From Actinophytocola sp. (GTDB lineage: Bacteria; Actinomycetota; Actinomycetes; Mycobacteriales; Pseudonocardiaceae): a stretch of DNA of 47,012 nucleotides. The stretch is from NCBI GenBank assembly GCA_009377385.1, contig WHUD01000022.1, positions 1 through 47,012 on the forward strand, read 5' to 3'. Positions 10,438 to 18,900 of the stretch are shown here, piece by piece. The first letter of the stretch is position 1, and each line of letters begins with the position of its first letter. Under the pieces are notes generated by a model, which saw nothing but the letters and a program-made list of their open reading frames with translations, was not told the origin of the DNA and made no database searches. A program made the translations under genes and the position numbers.

Positions 10438-11295
10438 ATGGACAAACGCATGACCGCCGATGAGGTGGCCGCCGAGATCCGCGACGGGATGACCATCGGG
10501 ATCGGCGGCTGGGGCTCACGGCGAAAGCCGATGGCGCTGGTCCGTGCCTTGTTGCGCACCGACGTCAAGGAGCTGACCGTTGTGTCCTACGGCGGCCCCG
10601 ACGTCGGGCTGCTCGCGGCCGCTGGCAAGATCCGCAGGCTGGTGTTCGGGTTCGTCACGCTCGACTCGGTGCCGTTCGACCCACACTTCGCGCGGGCACG
10701 CCAGTCCGGTGCCGTCGACGTCACGGAGTACGACGAGGGCATGGTCGCGGCCGGGTTGTCCGCCGCCGTGAAGCGGTTGCCGTTCCTGCCGATCCGGGCC
10801 GGACTGGGGTCCGATGTGGTCACGATCAATCCGGACTTGCGCACGGTGACGTCACCGTACGCCGACGGTGAGGGGCTGCTCGCCGTGCCCGCGCTGAGGC
10901 TCGACGTCGCGCTGGTTCACCTGAACCGGGCCGATGCGCGGGGCAACGCGCAGTATCTCGGGCCGGACCCGTACTTCGACGACGACTTCGCGCTCGCCGC
11001 CGACCGATGCTTCGTGTCCGCTGAGCGGATCGTGGACACCGCCGACCTGTCCTCGGCGCCAGTGCAGTCGTTGCTGCTCAACCGAGGCGCGGTCACCGGC
11101 GTGGTGGCCGCACCACACGGCGCTCACTTCACCTCGGCTGCCCCGGACTACGGCCGAGACGAGGCTTTCCAGCGACACTACGTTGCCTGCGCCAAGGATC
11201 CGGACACCTGGCCGTCGTTTGTGGACAGATTCCTGTCCGGCGACGAGGCGCGCTACCAGTCCGAAGTGGCCCGATTCCGGGAGGCTGCCGCATGA
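10438..11295 (+). CDS. ipdA: IpdA, alpha subunit of the CoA-dependent ring hydrolase IpdAB
   Basis: A 285-aa class I CoA-transferase-fold alpha subunit (GMTIGIGGWGSRRKPMALVR near the N-terminus; SYGGPDVGLL). IpdAB does not transfer CoA but hydrolyses the last carbocyclic ring of the steroid nucleus by retro-Claisen cleavage. The acidic stretch TEYDEG at 96-101 lies in the region where the IpdA catalytic Glu is expected; I cannot tell which Glu it is without an alignment. The ATG directly follows the echA20 TGA, and the gene overlaps ipdB by ATGA. Confidence 0.92.
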   Translation: MDKRMTADEVAAEIRDGMTIGIGGWGSRRKPMALVRALLRTDVKELTVVSYGGPDVGLLAAAGKIRRLVFGFVTLDSVPFDPHFARARQSGAVDVTEYDEGMVAAGLSAAVKRLPFLPIRAGLGSDVVTINPDLRTVTSPYADGEGLLAVPALRLDVALVHLNRADARGNAQYLGPDPYFDDDFALAADRCFVSAERIVDTADLSSAPVQSLLLNRGAVTGVVAAPHGAHFTSAAPDYGRDEAFQRHYVACAKDPDTWPSFVDRFLSGDEARYQSEVARFREAAA

Positions 11296-12029
11296 GCCAG
11301 GACGTAACGCGGGCTGAGGTCGCCGTCGTGGCGTGCGCGGAGCTGTTCCACGAGGCGGGCGAAATCCTGGCCAGCCCGATGGGGCTGATCCCCGCGCTTG
11401 GCGCGAAGATGGCGCGGCTGACGTTCGCGCCCCACCTGCTGCTCACCGACGGCGAGGCGTCCCTGCTCGACGCCGAGGGGCACGTGGAGGGCTGGCAGCC
11501 GTTCAAGAAGGTGCTCGACGTCGTGGTGCCGCACGGCAAGCGGCACGTCGTCATGGGCGCGAACCAGATCGACCGGTTCGGCAACCAGAACATCTCCGCC
11601 ATCGGCCCGCACGCCCAGCCGGAGCGGCAACTGCTCGGCGTCAGGGGCGCACCGGGCAACACCGTCAACCACCGCACCAGCTACTGGACGCCAAAGCACA
11701 GCAGGCGGGTGTTCGTTGACGCGGTGGACGTGGTGTCCGGTGTTGGCTACGACAACGCGCGCAAGGCTGGGCCTGCGGCGAGCCGGTTTAACGACGTGCA
11801 CCGGGTGGTCACCAACCTCGCTGTGCTGGACTTCGACACGCCGGACCGTTCGATGCGGCTGCGCTCGGTGCATCCGGGCGTCAGTGTCGAGGAGGTGCTG
11901 GAGCAGACGGCGTTCCCGCTGGACACCTCTAATGTGACCGAGACGCGATTGCCGGACGCGGACGAGCTGCGGCTGATCCGGGAGGTCGTAGATCCGAGGT
12001 CGTCACGGGACAAGGAAGTGCCATCGTGA
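11292..12029 (+). CDS. ipdB: IpdB, beta subunit of the CoA-dependent ring hydrolase IpdAB
   Basis: A 245-aa CoA-transferase beta-type subunit, close to the length of mycobacterial IpdB. It pairs with IpdA. Translation is coupled on both sides: the ATG overlaps the ipdA stop (ATGA) and the stop overlaps the ipdC GTG (GTGA). The middle contains the GVRGAPGNTVNHRTSYW segment typical of this steroid-specific subgroup. No other role is likely in this context. Confidence 0.92.
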   Translation: MSQDVTRAEVAVVACAELFHEAGEILASPMGLIPALGAKMARLTFAPHLLLTDGEASLLDAEGHVEGWQPFKKVLDVVVPHGKRHVVMGANQIDRFGNQNISAIGPHAQPERQLLGVRGAPGNTVNHRTSYWTPKHSRRVFVDAVDVVSGVGYDNARKAGPAASRFNDVHRVVTNLAVLDFDTPDRSMRLRSVHPGVSVEEVLEQTAFPLDTSNVTETRLPDADELRLIREVVDPRSSRDKEVPS

Positions 12030-13066
12030 GGACGGCCCTGACGGAGCTGGTCGGGGTGCGGCACCCTGTGGTGCAGACCGGCATGGGTTGGGTCGCCGGT
12101 CCCCGGCTGGTCAGCGCGACCGCGCAGGCGGGCGGACTGGGCATCCTGGCGTCGGCGACGATGACGTACGAGGAGTTGGCCGCCGCGATCCGGGAGGTGC
12201 GCGAGCGGACGGACGCGCCGTTCGGCGTCAACCTGCGCGCCGACGCCGAGGACGCGCAGCGACGCGTGGACCTGCTGATCAACGAGGGCGTGCGGGTGGC
12301 GTCGTTCGCGCTCGCGCCGCGCAAGGAGATGATCGCGCAGCTCAAGGACGCCGGTGTCGTCGTGATCCCGTCGGTCGGCGCCGCCCGGCACGCCGCGAAG
12401 GTCGCGAGCTGGGGCGCGGACGCGGTCATCGTGCAGGGTGGCGAGGGCGGTGGGCACACCGGCGGCGTCGCGACGACGTTGCTGCTGCCGTCGGTACTCG
12501 ACGCGGTAGACCTCCCGGTCATCGCGGCTGGGGGCTTCTTCGACGGACGGGGACTCGCGGCGGCGCTCGCCTACGGCGCGGCCGGGGTCGCGATGGGCAC
12601 CCGCTTTCTGCTGACGAAGGAAAGCACCGTTCCCGACGACGTCAAACAGGCCTACCTCGCGCGGGGGCTCGGCGACACCGTGGTGACGACCAGGGTGGAC
12701 GGCATGCCGCACCGGGTGCTGCGCACTGACCTGGTGGACGCGCTGGAGCGGTCAGGGCGGCTGCGTGCTCTGGCGCGGGCGGCACGCAACACGCTGCGGT
12801 TCCGGCGTCTCACCGGTGTGTCCTGGCGCGGCCTGCTGCGCGAGGGGCTGGCGACCAAGCGCTCCGGCGACCGCGACTGGGCGCAGCTGCTGATGGCGGC
12901 CAACACGCCGATGCTGCTCCGCGCAGGGCTGGTCGAGGGTAATACCGACGCGGGCGTGCTGGCATCCGGACAGGTCGTCGGCATGCTGGACGACTTGCCG
13001 ACGGTGGCGGAGTTGATCGAGTCCGTGGTGAGCGAGGCGGAGGAGCGGATCGCGGCGCTGCCGTGA
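12026..13066 (+). CDS. ipdC: IpdC, FMN-dependent enoyl-CoA reductase (nitronate monooxygenase family)
   Basis: A 346-aa TIM-barrel flavoprotein of the nitronate monooxygenase/2-nitropropane dioxygenase family. Visible features are HPVVQTGMGWVAGPRL at the N-terminus, the QGGEGGGHTGG phosphate-binding loop and AAGGFFDGRGL. IpdC acts in CD-ring degradation as an FMN-dependent reductase of an unsaturated HIC-CoA intermediate. The GTG at 12026 overlaps the ipdB stop. It is the last gene of the echA20-ipdABC operon; a hairpin follows 3 nt after the stop. In mycobacteria the next gene is the ferredoxin-type fdxB, which is absent here. Confidence 0.92.
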   Translation: MRTALTELVGVRHPVVQTGMGWVAGPRLVSATAQAGGLGILASATMTYEELAAAIREVRERTDAPFGVNLRADAEDAQRRVDLLINEGVRVASFALAPRKEMIAQLKDAGVVVIPSVGAARHAAKVASWGADAVIVQGGEGGGHTGGVATTLLLPSVLDAVDLPVIAAGGFFDGRGLAAALAYGAAGVAMGTRFLLTKESTVPDDVKQAYLARGLGDTVVTTRVDGMPHRVLRTDLVDALERSGRLRALARAARNTLRFRRLTGVSWRGLLREGLATKRSGDRDWAQLLMAANTPMLLRAGLVEGNTDAGVLASGQVVGMLDDLPTVAELIESVVSEAEERIAALP

Positions 13067-13069
13067 GGC

Positions 13070-13092
13070 GTTGTGAAGGGCGTCTTCACAAC
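13070..13092 (+). terminator. Hairpin after ipdC, likely transcription terminator
   Basis: A perfect 9-bp inverted repeat, GTTGTGAAG and CTTCACAAC, with a 5-nt loop, starts 3 nt after the ipdC stop. There is no T-tract, as is common in actinobacterial terminators. It could instead be a copy of a dispersed intergenic palindrome. Confidence 0.6.
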
Positions 13093-13148
13093 AGCCGCCG
13101 CCCCTCGTGTGGGCGACACTGTCGGGTGTGCGTCGTAGGCTGCGCGGC

Positions 13149-13502
13149 ATGATGACGGCTGACGAGCTGAAAGCGCTGTGCCTGAGCTTCCCCGGCGCCT
13201 GCGAGGAGTTCCCGTTCGACGAACGGCACTCGGTGTTCAAGGTGATCGGCAAGATGTTCGCCATCAGTGCGCTGGACGGCGATCCGCTCGAGGTCAGCTT
13301 GAAGTGCGAGCCGCCGCTGGCGGAGCAGCTCCGTGTGACCTACCCCGCGATCACACCCGGATACCACCTGAACAAGCGGCACTGGAACACCGTCGTGCTC
13401 GACGGCTCCGTGCCGGAACAGCTGGTCCGCGACATGATCGAGGACTCCTACGACCTGGTGGTCGCCACGCTGCCGAAGGCCAAGCGACCAGCGGCAGGCT
13501 GA
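13149..13502 (+). CDS. MmcQ/YjbR family protein
   Basis: A 117-aa protein of the MmcQ/YjbR (CyaY-like fold, 'DNA-binding') family: LSFPGACEEFPFDERHSVFK near the N-terminus, SLKCEPPLAEQLR, and a C-terminal DMIEDSYDLVVATLPK. The frame is open upstream to a GTG at 13107. The ATG pair at 13149/13152 gives the usual family length. The family's function is unsettled and nothing ties it to steroids. It lies between ipdC and the convergent fadA6, where mycobacteria carry fdxB and Rv3555c, and is bracketed by inverted copies of a 13-bp sequence. Confidence 0.85.
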   Translation: MMTADELKALCLSFPGACEEFPFDERHSVFKVIGKMFAISALDGDPLEVSLKCEPPLAEQLRVTYPAITPGYHLNKRHWNTVVLDGSVPEQLVRDMIEDSYDLVVATLPKAKRPAAG

Positions 13503-13525
13503 CCGGAAGATGCCCTTCGTGGCAC

Positions 13526-14677
13526 TCACAGCCGCTCGATGATCGTCACGTTCGCGGTGCCGCCGCCCTCGCACATCGTCTGCAGCCCGTACCGACCACC
13601 GCGCCGTTCCAGCTCGTGCAGCATTGTGGTGAACAGCTTCGCCCCGGTCGCGCCGATCGGATGGCCCAGCGCGATCGCGCCGCCGTTGACGTTCACCCGG
13701 TCGCGGTCGGCGCCGGTCTCGTCCAACCACGCCAGCACCACGCTCGCGAAGGCCTCGTTGACCTCGAACAGATCGATGTCTCCAATGCCGAGCCCGGAGC
13801 GACGCAGCGCATGTTGGGTCGCCGGGATCGGCCCGGTCAGCATCCACACCGGGTCCGCCGCCCGCACGGACAGGTGGTGCACCCGAGCACGCGGCCGCAG
13901 CCCGTGTTCGGCCACGAACGACTCCGAGGCGAGCAGAACCGCGCTCGCCCCGTCGCAGATCTGGCTGGACACAGCCGCCGTGATCCGCGAGCCCTCGCTC
14001 AGCGGTTCCAACGTCGCCATCCGTTCCAGCGACGTCGACCGACGGGGGCATTCATCCGAAACGCAGTCACCCAACGGGGCGAGCTCGGCGTCGAACCGAC
14101 CCGCGTCGATGGCGGCGATCGCGCGCTGGTGGCTGGCCAGCGCGTAGGACTCCATCGCCTCCCGCGAGAGGTCCCAGTGCCGGGCGATCATGTCGGCGCT
14201 GTGGAACTGCGACACCTCGGTGTCGCCATACCGCTTGCGCCAGCCGGCCGAGCCGGAGAACGGGTCAGCGAAGCCGTACTCCCGGCCCGCGACCATCGCC
14301 GCGCTGATCGGTACCTGGCTCATGTTCTGCACGCCCGATGCCACCACGAGGTCCGCCGTCCCGGACATCACGGCCTGCGCGGCGAAGTGGATCGCCTGCT
14401 GGCTGGACCCGCACTGCCGGTCGACCGTCACGCCGGGTACGTGCTCCGGAAGACCAGCCGCCAGCCACGCCGAACGCGCGATGTTGCCCGCCTGGCCGCC
14501 GATGGTGTCGACGCAGCCCATGATCACGTCGTCCACCAGCGCCGGATCGACGTCCGCCCGATCAAGCAGCGCGGTGAGGACGTGCCCGCCCAGGTCGGCC
14601 GGGTGTACGTCGCTCAGCCCGCCGCCGCGCTTGCCGACCGGCGTCCGTACGGCGTCGATCACGAACGCTTCAGCCAT
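13526..14677 (-). CDS. fadA6: FadA6, beta-ketoacyl-CoA thiolase of CD-ring catabolism
   Basis: A 383-aa thiolase with Cys89 (DRQCGSSQQ), the His in ALGHPIGATG (about His339) and the second Cys in MCEGGG (about Cys369). It is the last gene of fadE30-ipdF-kstR2-fadA6, 10 nt after kstR2, in the same arrangement as the mycobacterial KstR2 regulon (Rv3556c). It is thought to cleave the beta-keto intermediate after HIP-CoA dehydrogenation and related steps. The ATG at 14677 is the natural start. It is distinct from FadA5 at 4762, which serves the side chain. Confidence 0.9.
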   Translation of the reverse strand: MAEAFVIDAVRTPVGKRGGGLSDVHPADLGGHVLTALLDRADVDPALVDDVIMGCVDTIGGQAGNIARSAWLAAGLPEHVPGVTVDRQCGSSQQAIHFAAQAVMSGTADLVVASGVQNMSQVPISAAMVAGREYGFADPFSGSAGWRKRYGDTEVSQFHSADMIARHWDLSREAMESYALASHQRAIAAIDAGRFDAELAPLGDCVSDECPRRSTSLERMATLEPLSEGSRITAAVSSQICDGASAVLLASESFVAEHGLRPRARVHHLSVRAADPVWMLTGPIPATQHALRRSGLGIGDIDLFEVNEAFASVVLAWLDETGADRDRVNVNGGAIALGHPIGATGAKLFTTMLHELERRGGRYGLQTMCEGGGTANVTIIERL

Positions 14678-14687
14678 GTCCGCTCCT

Positions 14688-15296
14688 CTAGGTTGTCGGT
14701 ATCGCTGAGATCCCGTCGAGCAGGATCCGCAGGTACTGCCCGGCGACGTCTTCCGCGGTGAGCGAGCCGCCGGGGCTGTACCACCGAACGGCGACCCACA
14801 CCGTGTCCCGGATGAACCGGTACGTCACCTCGACGTCCAAATCGGATCGAAACTCGCCGGTTCGGACGCCATCGGCGAGAATGGACGTCCATAGTTCCCG
14901 GAACTCCACATTGCGTTCCTCCAAATAGGAAAACCGGGGAAACTGGGAGAGGTACTGCGATTCGTTCTGATAGATCGCTACTTCGTCGTGGTGCTTGTGG
15001 ATCGACTCGAACGACGCCGTGATGACGGCGCGCAGTGTCTCCCGTGGACCGAGGTCCTTCGCGACGATCTCGCGATACCGCCCGAACAACTCATCCTGGA
15101 ACCCGCGCAGGAGCTCGTCGATCATCGACTCCTTGGAGTCAAAGTGGTGGTACAGGCTGCCGGACAGGATGCCCGCCTCCTCTGCGATGTCCCGGACCGT
15201 CGTCGCACGGAAGCCACGCTCGGCGAAGAGCTTGCAGGCAAGTGCGAGCAGCTCGGCTCGCCTGCCGGACGACGGTTGTCTGTTGGCTGGGCTCAT
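14688..15296 (-). CDS. kstR2: KstR2, TetR-family repressor of the CD-ring regulon
   Basis: A 202-aa TetR regulator. The N-terminal helix-turn-helix is TTVRDIAEEAGILSGSLYHH (about 34-53), followed by FDSKESMIDELL. The ligand domain follows. The length equals that of mycobacterial KstR2 (about 200 aa), whose inducer is HIP-CoA. The frame also allows GTG at 15308 overlapping the ipdF stop, but ATG 15296 has GAGG directly upstream. As part of the fadE30 operon behind a perfect KstR2 box it is probably autoregulated. Confidence 0.92.
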   Translation of the reverse strand: MSPANRQPSSGRRAELLALACKLFAERGFRATTVRDIAEEAGILSGSLYHHFDSKESMIDELLRGFQDELFGRYREIVAKDLGPRETLRAVITASFESIHKHHDEVAIYQNESQYLSQFPRFSYLEERNVEFRELWTSILADGVRTGEFRSDLDVEVTYRFIRDTVWVAVRWYSPGGSLTAEDVAGQYLRILLDGISAIPTT

Positions 15297-15304
15297 CGTG
15301 TCCC

Positions 15305-16087
15305 TCACGGATGTTGACTACTGACCGAAACCACCTCGCCGGTCAGGTACGAGGCGTACTCGCTGGCAAGGAACACCATCACATTGGCGACCTCCCACGG
15401 CTCCGCCGCCCTGCCGAACGCCTCGCGTTGTTCCAGCTCAGCGAGCAGTTCGTCGGTGGTGACCTTGGCCAGGAACGGGTGCATAGCCAGGCTCGGAGCG
15501 ACCGCGTTCACCCGGATGCCGTGCTCCGCGACGTCGACGGCGGCACAGCGGGTCAGTGCCATCACGCCCGCCTTGGCCGCCGCGTAGTGCGACTGCTCGG
15601 CCTGCGCTCGCCAGCCGATCACCGAGGCGTTGTTGACGACCGCACCCCCGCCGCCCTGCGCGATGAATCGCCGGAGGACCGCGCGAGTGGCCCGGAAGGT
15701 GCCGTTGAGCGTGACGTCGAGTACCCGCGACCACTCCTCGTCGCTCATGTCCACGATGGACTTCGTCCCGCCGAGCCCGGCGTTGTTCACCAGGACGTCG
15801 ATGCGTCCGAAGTGCTCAGCGGCGCCGTCCATCAGGGACTGGACCTGGTCCTCATTGGTGACGTCGCAGGCGATGGCGTGCACCCGGTCGGCGTGGTCGG
15901 CGGCAAGTTCGTCCGCCTTCTCGCCGAGACGTCGTTCGTGCCAGTCGCTGATCACTACCCGGGCGCCCTCTTCGAGGCTGCGCTGGGCGACGGCGGACCC
16001 GATGCCGGTGCCTGCTGCCGCCGTCACGACGACGACCTTGTCGGCGAGCAGGTCTTTGCCCTTCGGGTACGGCGGAATGACGGTCAT
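15305..16087 (-). CDS. ipdF: IpdF, SDR of CD-ring catabolism
   Basis: A 260-aa SDR with an unusual glycine motif TAAAGTGIG (about 22-30), NNAGLGG, and the catalytic HYAAAK. It corresponds by operon position to Rv3559c (IpdF), which oxidises the 5-hydroxyl of hydroxylated HIP/HIC-type intermediates. Its ATG overlaps the fadE30 stop as ATGA, and its stop overlaps a possible GTG start of kstR2. Confidence 0.9.
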   Translation of the reverse strand: MTVIPPYPKGKDLLADKVVVVTAAAGTGIGSAVAQRSLEEGARVVISDWHERRLGEKADELAADHADRVHAIACDVTNEDQVQSLMDGAAEHFGRIDVLVNNAGLGGTKSIVDMSDEEWSRVLDVTLNGTFRATRAVLRRFIAQGGGGAVVNNASVIGWRAQAEQSHYAAAKAGVMALTRCAAVDVAEHGIRVNAVAPSLAMHPFLAKVTTDELLAELEQREAFGRAAEPWEVANVMVFLASEYASYLTGEVVSVSSQHP

Positions 16088-17229
16088 GTTCGAACCTCAC
16101 GTGGCAGCCCGAGCACGCGCTCGGCGATGACGTTGCGCTGGATTTCGTTGGAGCCGCCGTAGATCGTGTCGGCACGGCTGAACAGGTACAATCGCTGCCA
16201 GTCGTCCAGCTCGGGCTCGGCGGTCAGGGACGCCGCACCGCGCACGCGCATAGCCAGTTCGCCGAGGTCACGGTGCCAGTTCGCCCAAAGCAGCTTGCTC
16301 ACCTCTGCGGTGCCGGTGGCGGTCTCACCGAGGGTGCGCCTAGCGTGTGCGCGCATAACGTCCAGCCCGACTCTGGCGCGGGCGAGTCCCTCCCGGATGG
16401 CCGGATCGGTGTCCGCACCGGTGCGTCGTGCCTCGTCCGCGAGCGCGTCGAGTTCGCGGCGGAAGCCGATCTGCTGGCCGAGCGTGGCCACGCCGCGTTC
16501 GAACGCCAGCGTTCCCATCGCGACGCGCCAACCCTTCCCCGGCTCACCAACGACCAGGTCGGCGGCGGTGCGCGCGCCGTCGAAGAAGACCTCGTTGAAC
16601 TCCGACGTTCCGGTGAGCTGCGTGATCGGACGGACTTGCACACCGGACTGTCGCATCGGGACGAGTAGATAGGACAGTCCATGATGACGTCGTGAGCCAG
16701 GCTCCGTCCTGGCGAGCACGAAGCACCAGTCAGCGACGTGCGCCAGCGACGTCCACACCTTCTGACCAGTGATGACCCACTCGTCACCGTCGCGTGTGGC
16801 GGTGGTGGCGACGGCGGCGAGGTCAGAGCCAGCGTTCGGTTCGGAGTAGCCCTGGCACCACAGTTCCTCGACATCGCGGATGGGCGGCAGGAACCGGCGC
16901 TGCTGCTCCGGCGTGCCGAACGCGATCAACGTCGGGCCGAGCAACTCCTGCCCGAGGTGGCTCACCCGCGCGGGAGCGTTTGCGCGAGCGTACTCCTCGT
17001 GGAAAATCACCTGCTGTTCCAGCGTGGCCCCTGCGCCGCCGTGCTCGACCGGCCAGCCGACGCAGTTCCATCCCGCGGCGGCGAGGTGGCGTTCCCAAGC
17101 GACGCGCTCCTCGAACGCCTCGTGCTCCCTGCCTGGCCCGCCACGCCCGCGCAGGTCCGCGAACTCGCCGGTCAGGTTGCCGGCAAGCCACTCGCGGATG
17201 CGTGCGCGGAACTGTTCGTCAGGTTCCAT
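16084..17229 (-). CDS. fadE30: FadE30, acyl-CoA dehydrogenase for HIP-CoA
   Basis: A 381-aa acyl-CoA dehydrogenase. Typical signatures are YSEPNAGSDLAAV (first ACAD signature), TGQKVWTS, and near the C-terminus YGGSNEIQRNVIAERVLGLPR. FadE30 dehydrogenates HIP-CoA, the first beta-oxidation step after FadD3. It is the first gene of the minus-strand operon, divergent from fadD3 across a 96-nt promoter with a perfect KstR2 box; the same divergent pair occurs in mycobacteria. Confidence 0.93.
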   Translation of the reverse strand: MEPDEQFRARIREWLAGNLTGEFADLRGRGGPGREHEAFEERVAWERHLAAAGWNCVGWPVEHGGAGATLEQQVIFHEEYARANAPARVSHLGQELLGPTLIAFGTPEQQRRFLPPIRDVEELWCQGYSEPNAGSDLAAVATTATRDGDEWVITGQKVWTSLAHVADWCFVLARTEPGSRRHHGLSYLLVPMRQSGVQVRPITQLTGTSEFNEVFFDGARTAADLVVGEPGKGWRVAMGTLAFERGVATLGQQIGFRRELDALADEARRTGADTDPAIREGLARARVGLDVMRAHARRTLGETATGTAEVSKLLWANWHRDLGELAMRVRGAASLTAEPELDDWQRLYLFSRADTIYGGSNEIQRNVIAERVLGLPREVRT

Positions 17230-17276
17230 CGGCCGCCTCTCTGGTCAAACCGGGGCATCACTGCGTAGGCTACTCT

Positions 17277-17290
17277 ACCAAGCACTTGCT
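17277..17290. promoter_or_regulatory. KstR2 operator, fadE30/fadD3 divergent promoter
   Basis: ACCAAGCACTTGCT matches the KstR2 consensus AnCAAGnnCTTGnT at all ten defined positions. It is 48 nt upstream of the fadE30 ATG and 36 nt upstream of the fadD3 ATG. Confidence 0.92.
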
Positions 17291-17325
17291 CGGTAGCCGT
17301 AGATGTACGAGCGGAGGTGACAGCG

Positions 17326-18900
17326 ATGGCGACACCGGGGACGATTCCGGTGGTGATGGCGGACGTGGCGCGCCGGTTTCCCGACACCGAGGCCGTGGTC
17401 GACGGCGACATCCGGCTGACATACGCCGACCTGCATCAACAGGCCCGCGACTGCGCCCGCCTGCTGATCGCGGAGGGCGTCCGCGCGGGAGATCGGGTGG
17501 CGATCTGGTCGCCCAACACCTACCACTGGGTCGTCGCCGCGCTAGGCGCGCTGTCCGCTGCCGCGACGCTGGTTCCGATCAACACGCGCTTCACCGGCCA
17601 CGAAACCGTCGACATCCTGCACCGCACCGAGGCGAGAGCGCTGGTCGTCGCTGGTCCGTTCCTCGGTACCGACCGGCTCGCCGAGCTGCGCAAGGCAGAC
17701 GACGTCCCCTCACTGCGCTGCGTGCTCCGGGTGCCCGTCGAGGGCGAGCCCGACGCCGAGCCGGGCGTGATCGAGTGGCGTGACATCGAGCACGAGACGG
17801 ACCGCACCGCCGTCGACGACCGGCTCGCGGGGCTCAACCCCAATAACCCCAGCGACATCCTGTTCACCTCGGGCACCACCGGCCGCAGCAAGGGTGCGAT
17901 GAGCACACACACCCAGTCGCTCGGCGTCGCCGCGACCTGGGCCGACATCGGTGGGCTCCGGCACGGCGACCGCTACCTGGTGATCAACCCGTTCTTCCAC
18001 AGCTTCGGCTACAAGGCCGGCATCCTGGCCGCACTGCAGCGCGGCGCGACGATCGTGCCGCAGGCCGCGTTCGACGTCGAGGCGGCCTTCCGGCTCATCG
18101 AGGCCGAGCGAATCACGGTACTGCCCGGCGCGCCGACGATCTACCAGGTGATGCTCGACGACTCCCGCCGCACGGCGTTCGACCTGTCCAGCCTGCGGCT
18201 GGCCGTCACCGGCGCGGCGACGGTGCCGGTCGTGTTGGTCGAGCGGATGCGGTCCGAACTGGACTTCGACACCGTACTCACCGCGTATGGGCTGACCGAG
18301 GCCGTGGTCGCCACCATGTGCCGCGCCGATGACGAACCGGAGACCGTAGCGACGACCTGCGGCAGGCCGGTCCCGGACATGGAGCTGCGCACCGTCGCCA
18401 AGGACGGCACCGACGTCGCGCCAGGCGAACCCGGCGAGGTGCTGCTGCGCGGGTCGAACGTGATGCGCGGCTATCTGGACGATCCTGAGGCAACCGCCGA
18501 GGCCATCGATGCCGACGGCTGGCTGCACACCGGCGATGTCGGCGTCGTCAACGAGCGCGGGTACCTCACCATCACCGACCGGATCAAGGACATGTACGTC
18601 TCCGGCGGCTTCAACGTCTACCCCGCCGAAGTCGAGCAGGCGCTGGCGCGGCTGGACGGCGTCGCGGAGTCCGCGGTGATCGGCGTTCCCGACGACCGGC
18701 TGGGCGAGATCGGCAAGGCGTACGTGCTGCGACATGACGGCGCACTGTCCGAAGCAGACGTCCTTACGCACTGCAAGGAACGACTCGCCAACTACAAAGT
18801 GCCGCGCGCGGTGGAGTTCGTCGACGAACTGCCCCGCAACGCCACCGGAAAAGTGCTCAAGTGGGTCCTGCGGGACCAGCAGTGGAAGGAGACGTCGTGA
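17326..18900 (+). CDS. fadD3: FadD3, HIP-CoA synthetase
   Basis: A 524-aa ANL-superfamily acyl-CoA synthetase. The order of motifs is complete: P-loop FTSGTTGRSKGAMSTH, YGLTEAV, GWLHTGDVG, the hinge region DRIKDMYVSGGFNVYPAEVE, and the C-terminal catalytic Lys in PRNATGKVLKW. FadD3 activates the propionate side chain of HIP after release of the CD-ring acid by HsaD. ATG 17326 is preferred to the in-frame GTG at 17317 because GGAGG lies 8 nt before it. It leads the plus operon fadD3-echA-fadE31-32-33. Confidence 0.94.
   Translation: MATPGTIPVVMADVARRFPDTEAVVDGDIRLTYADLHQQARDCARLLIAEGVRAGDRVAIWSPNTYHWVVAALGALSAAATLVPINTRFTGHETVDILHRTEARALVVAGPFLGTDRLAELRKADDVPSLRCVLRVPVEGEPDAEPGVIEWRDIEHETDRTAVDDRLAGLNPNNPSDILFTSGTTGRSKGAMSTHTQSLGVAATWADIGGLRHGDRYLVINPFFHSFGYKAGILAALQRGATIVPQAAFDVEAAFRLIEAERITVLPGAPTIYQVMLDDSRRTAFDLSSLRLAVTGAATVPVVLVERMRSELDFDTVLTAYGLTEAVVATMCRADDEPETVATTCGRPVPDMELRTVAKDGTDVAPGEPGEVLLRGSNVMRGYLDDPEATAEAIDADGWLHTGDVGVVNERGYLTITDRIKDMYVSGGFNVYPAEVEQALARLDGVAESAVIGVPDDRLGEIGKAYVLRHDGALSEADVLTHCKERLANYKVPRAVEFVDELPRNATGKVLKWVLRDQQWKETS

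Noticed and set aside
13178..14761. 527-codon plus-strand frame over fadA6
   Set aside because: Antisense shadow of fadA6, whose thiolase active-site motifs are unambiguous.
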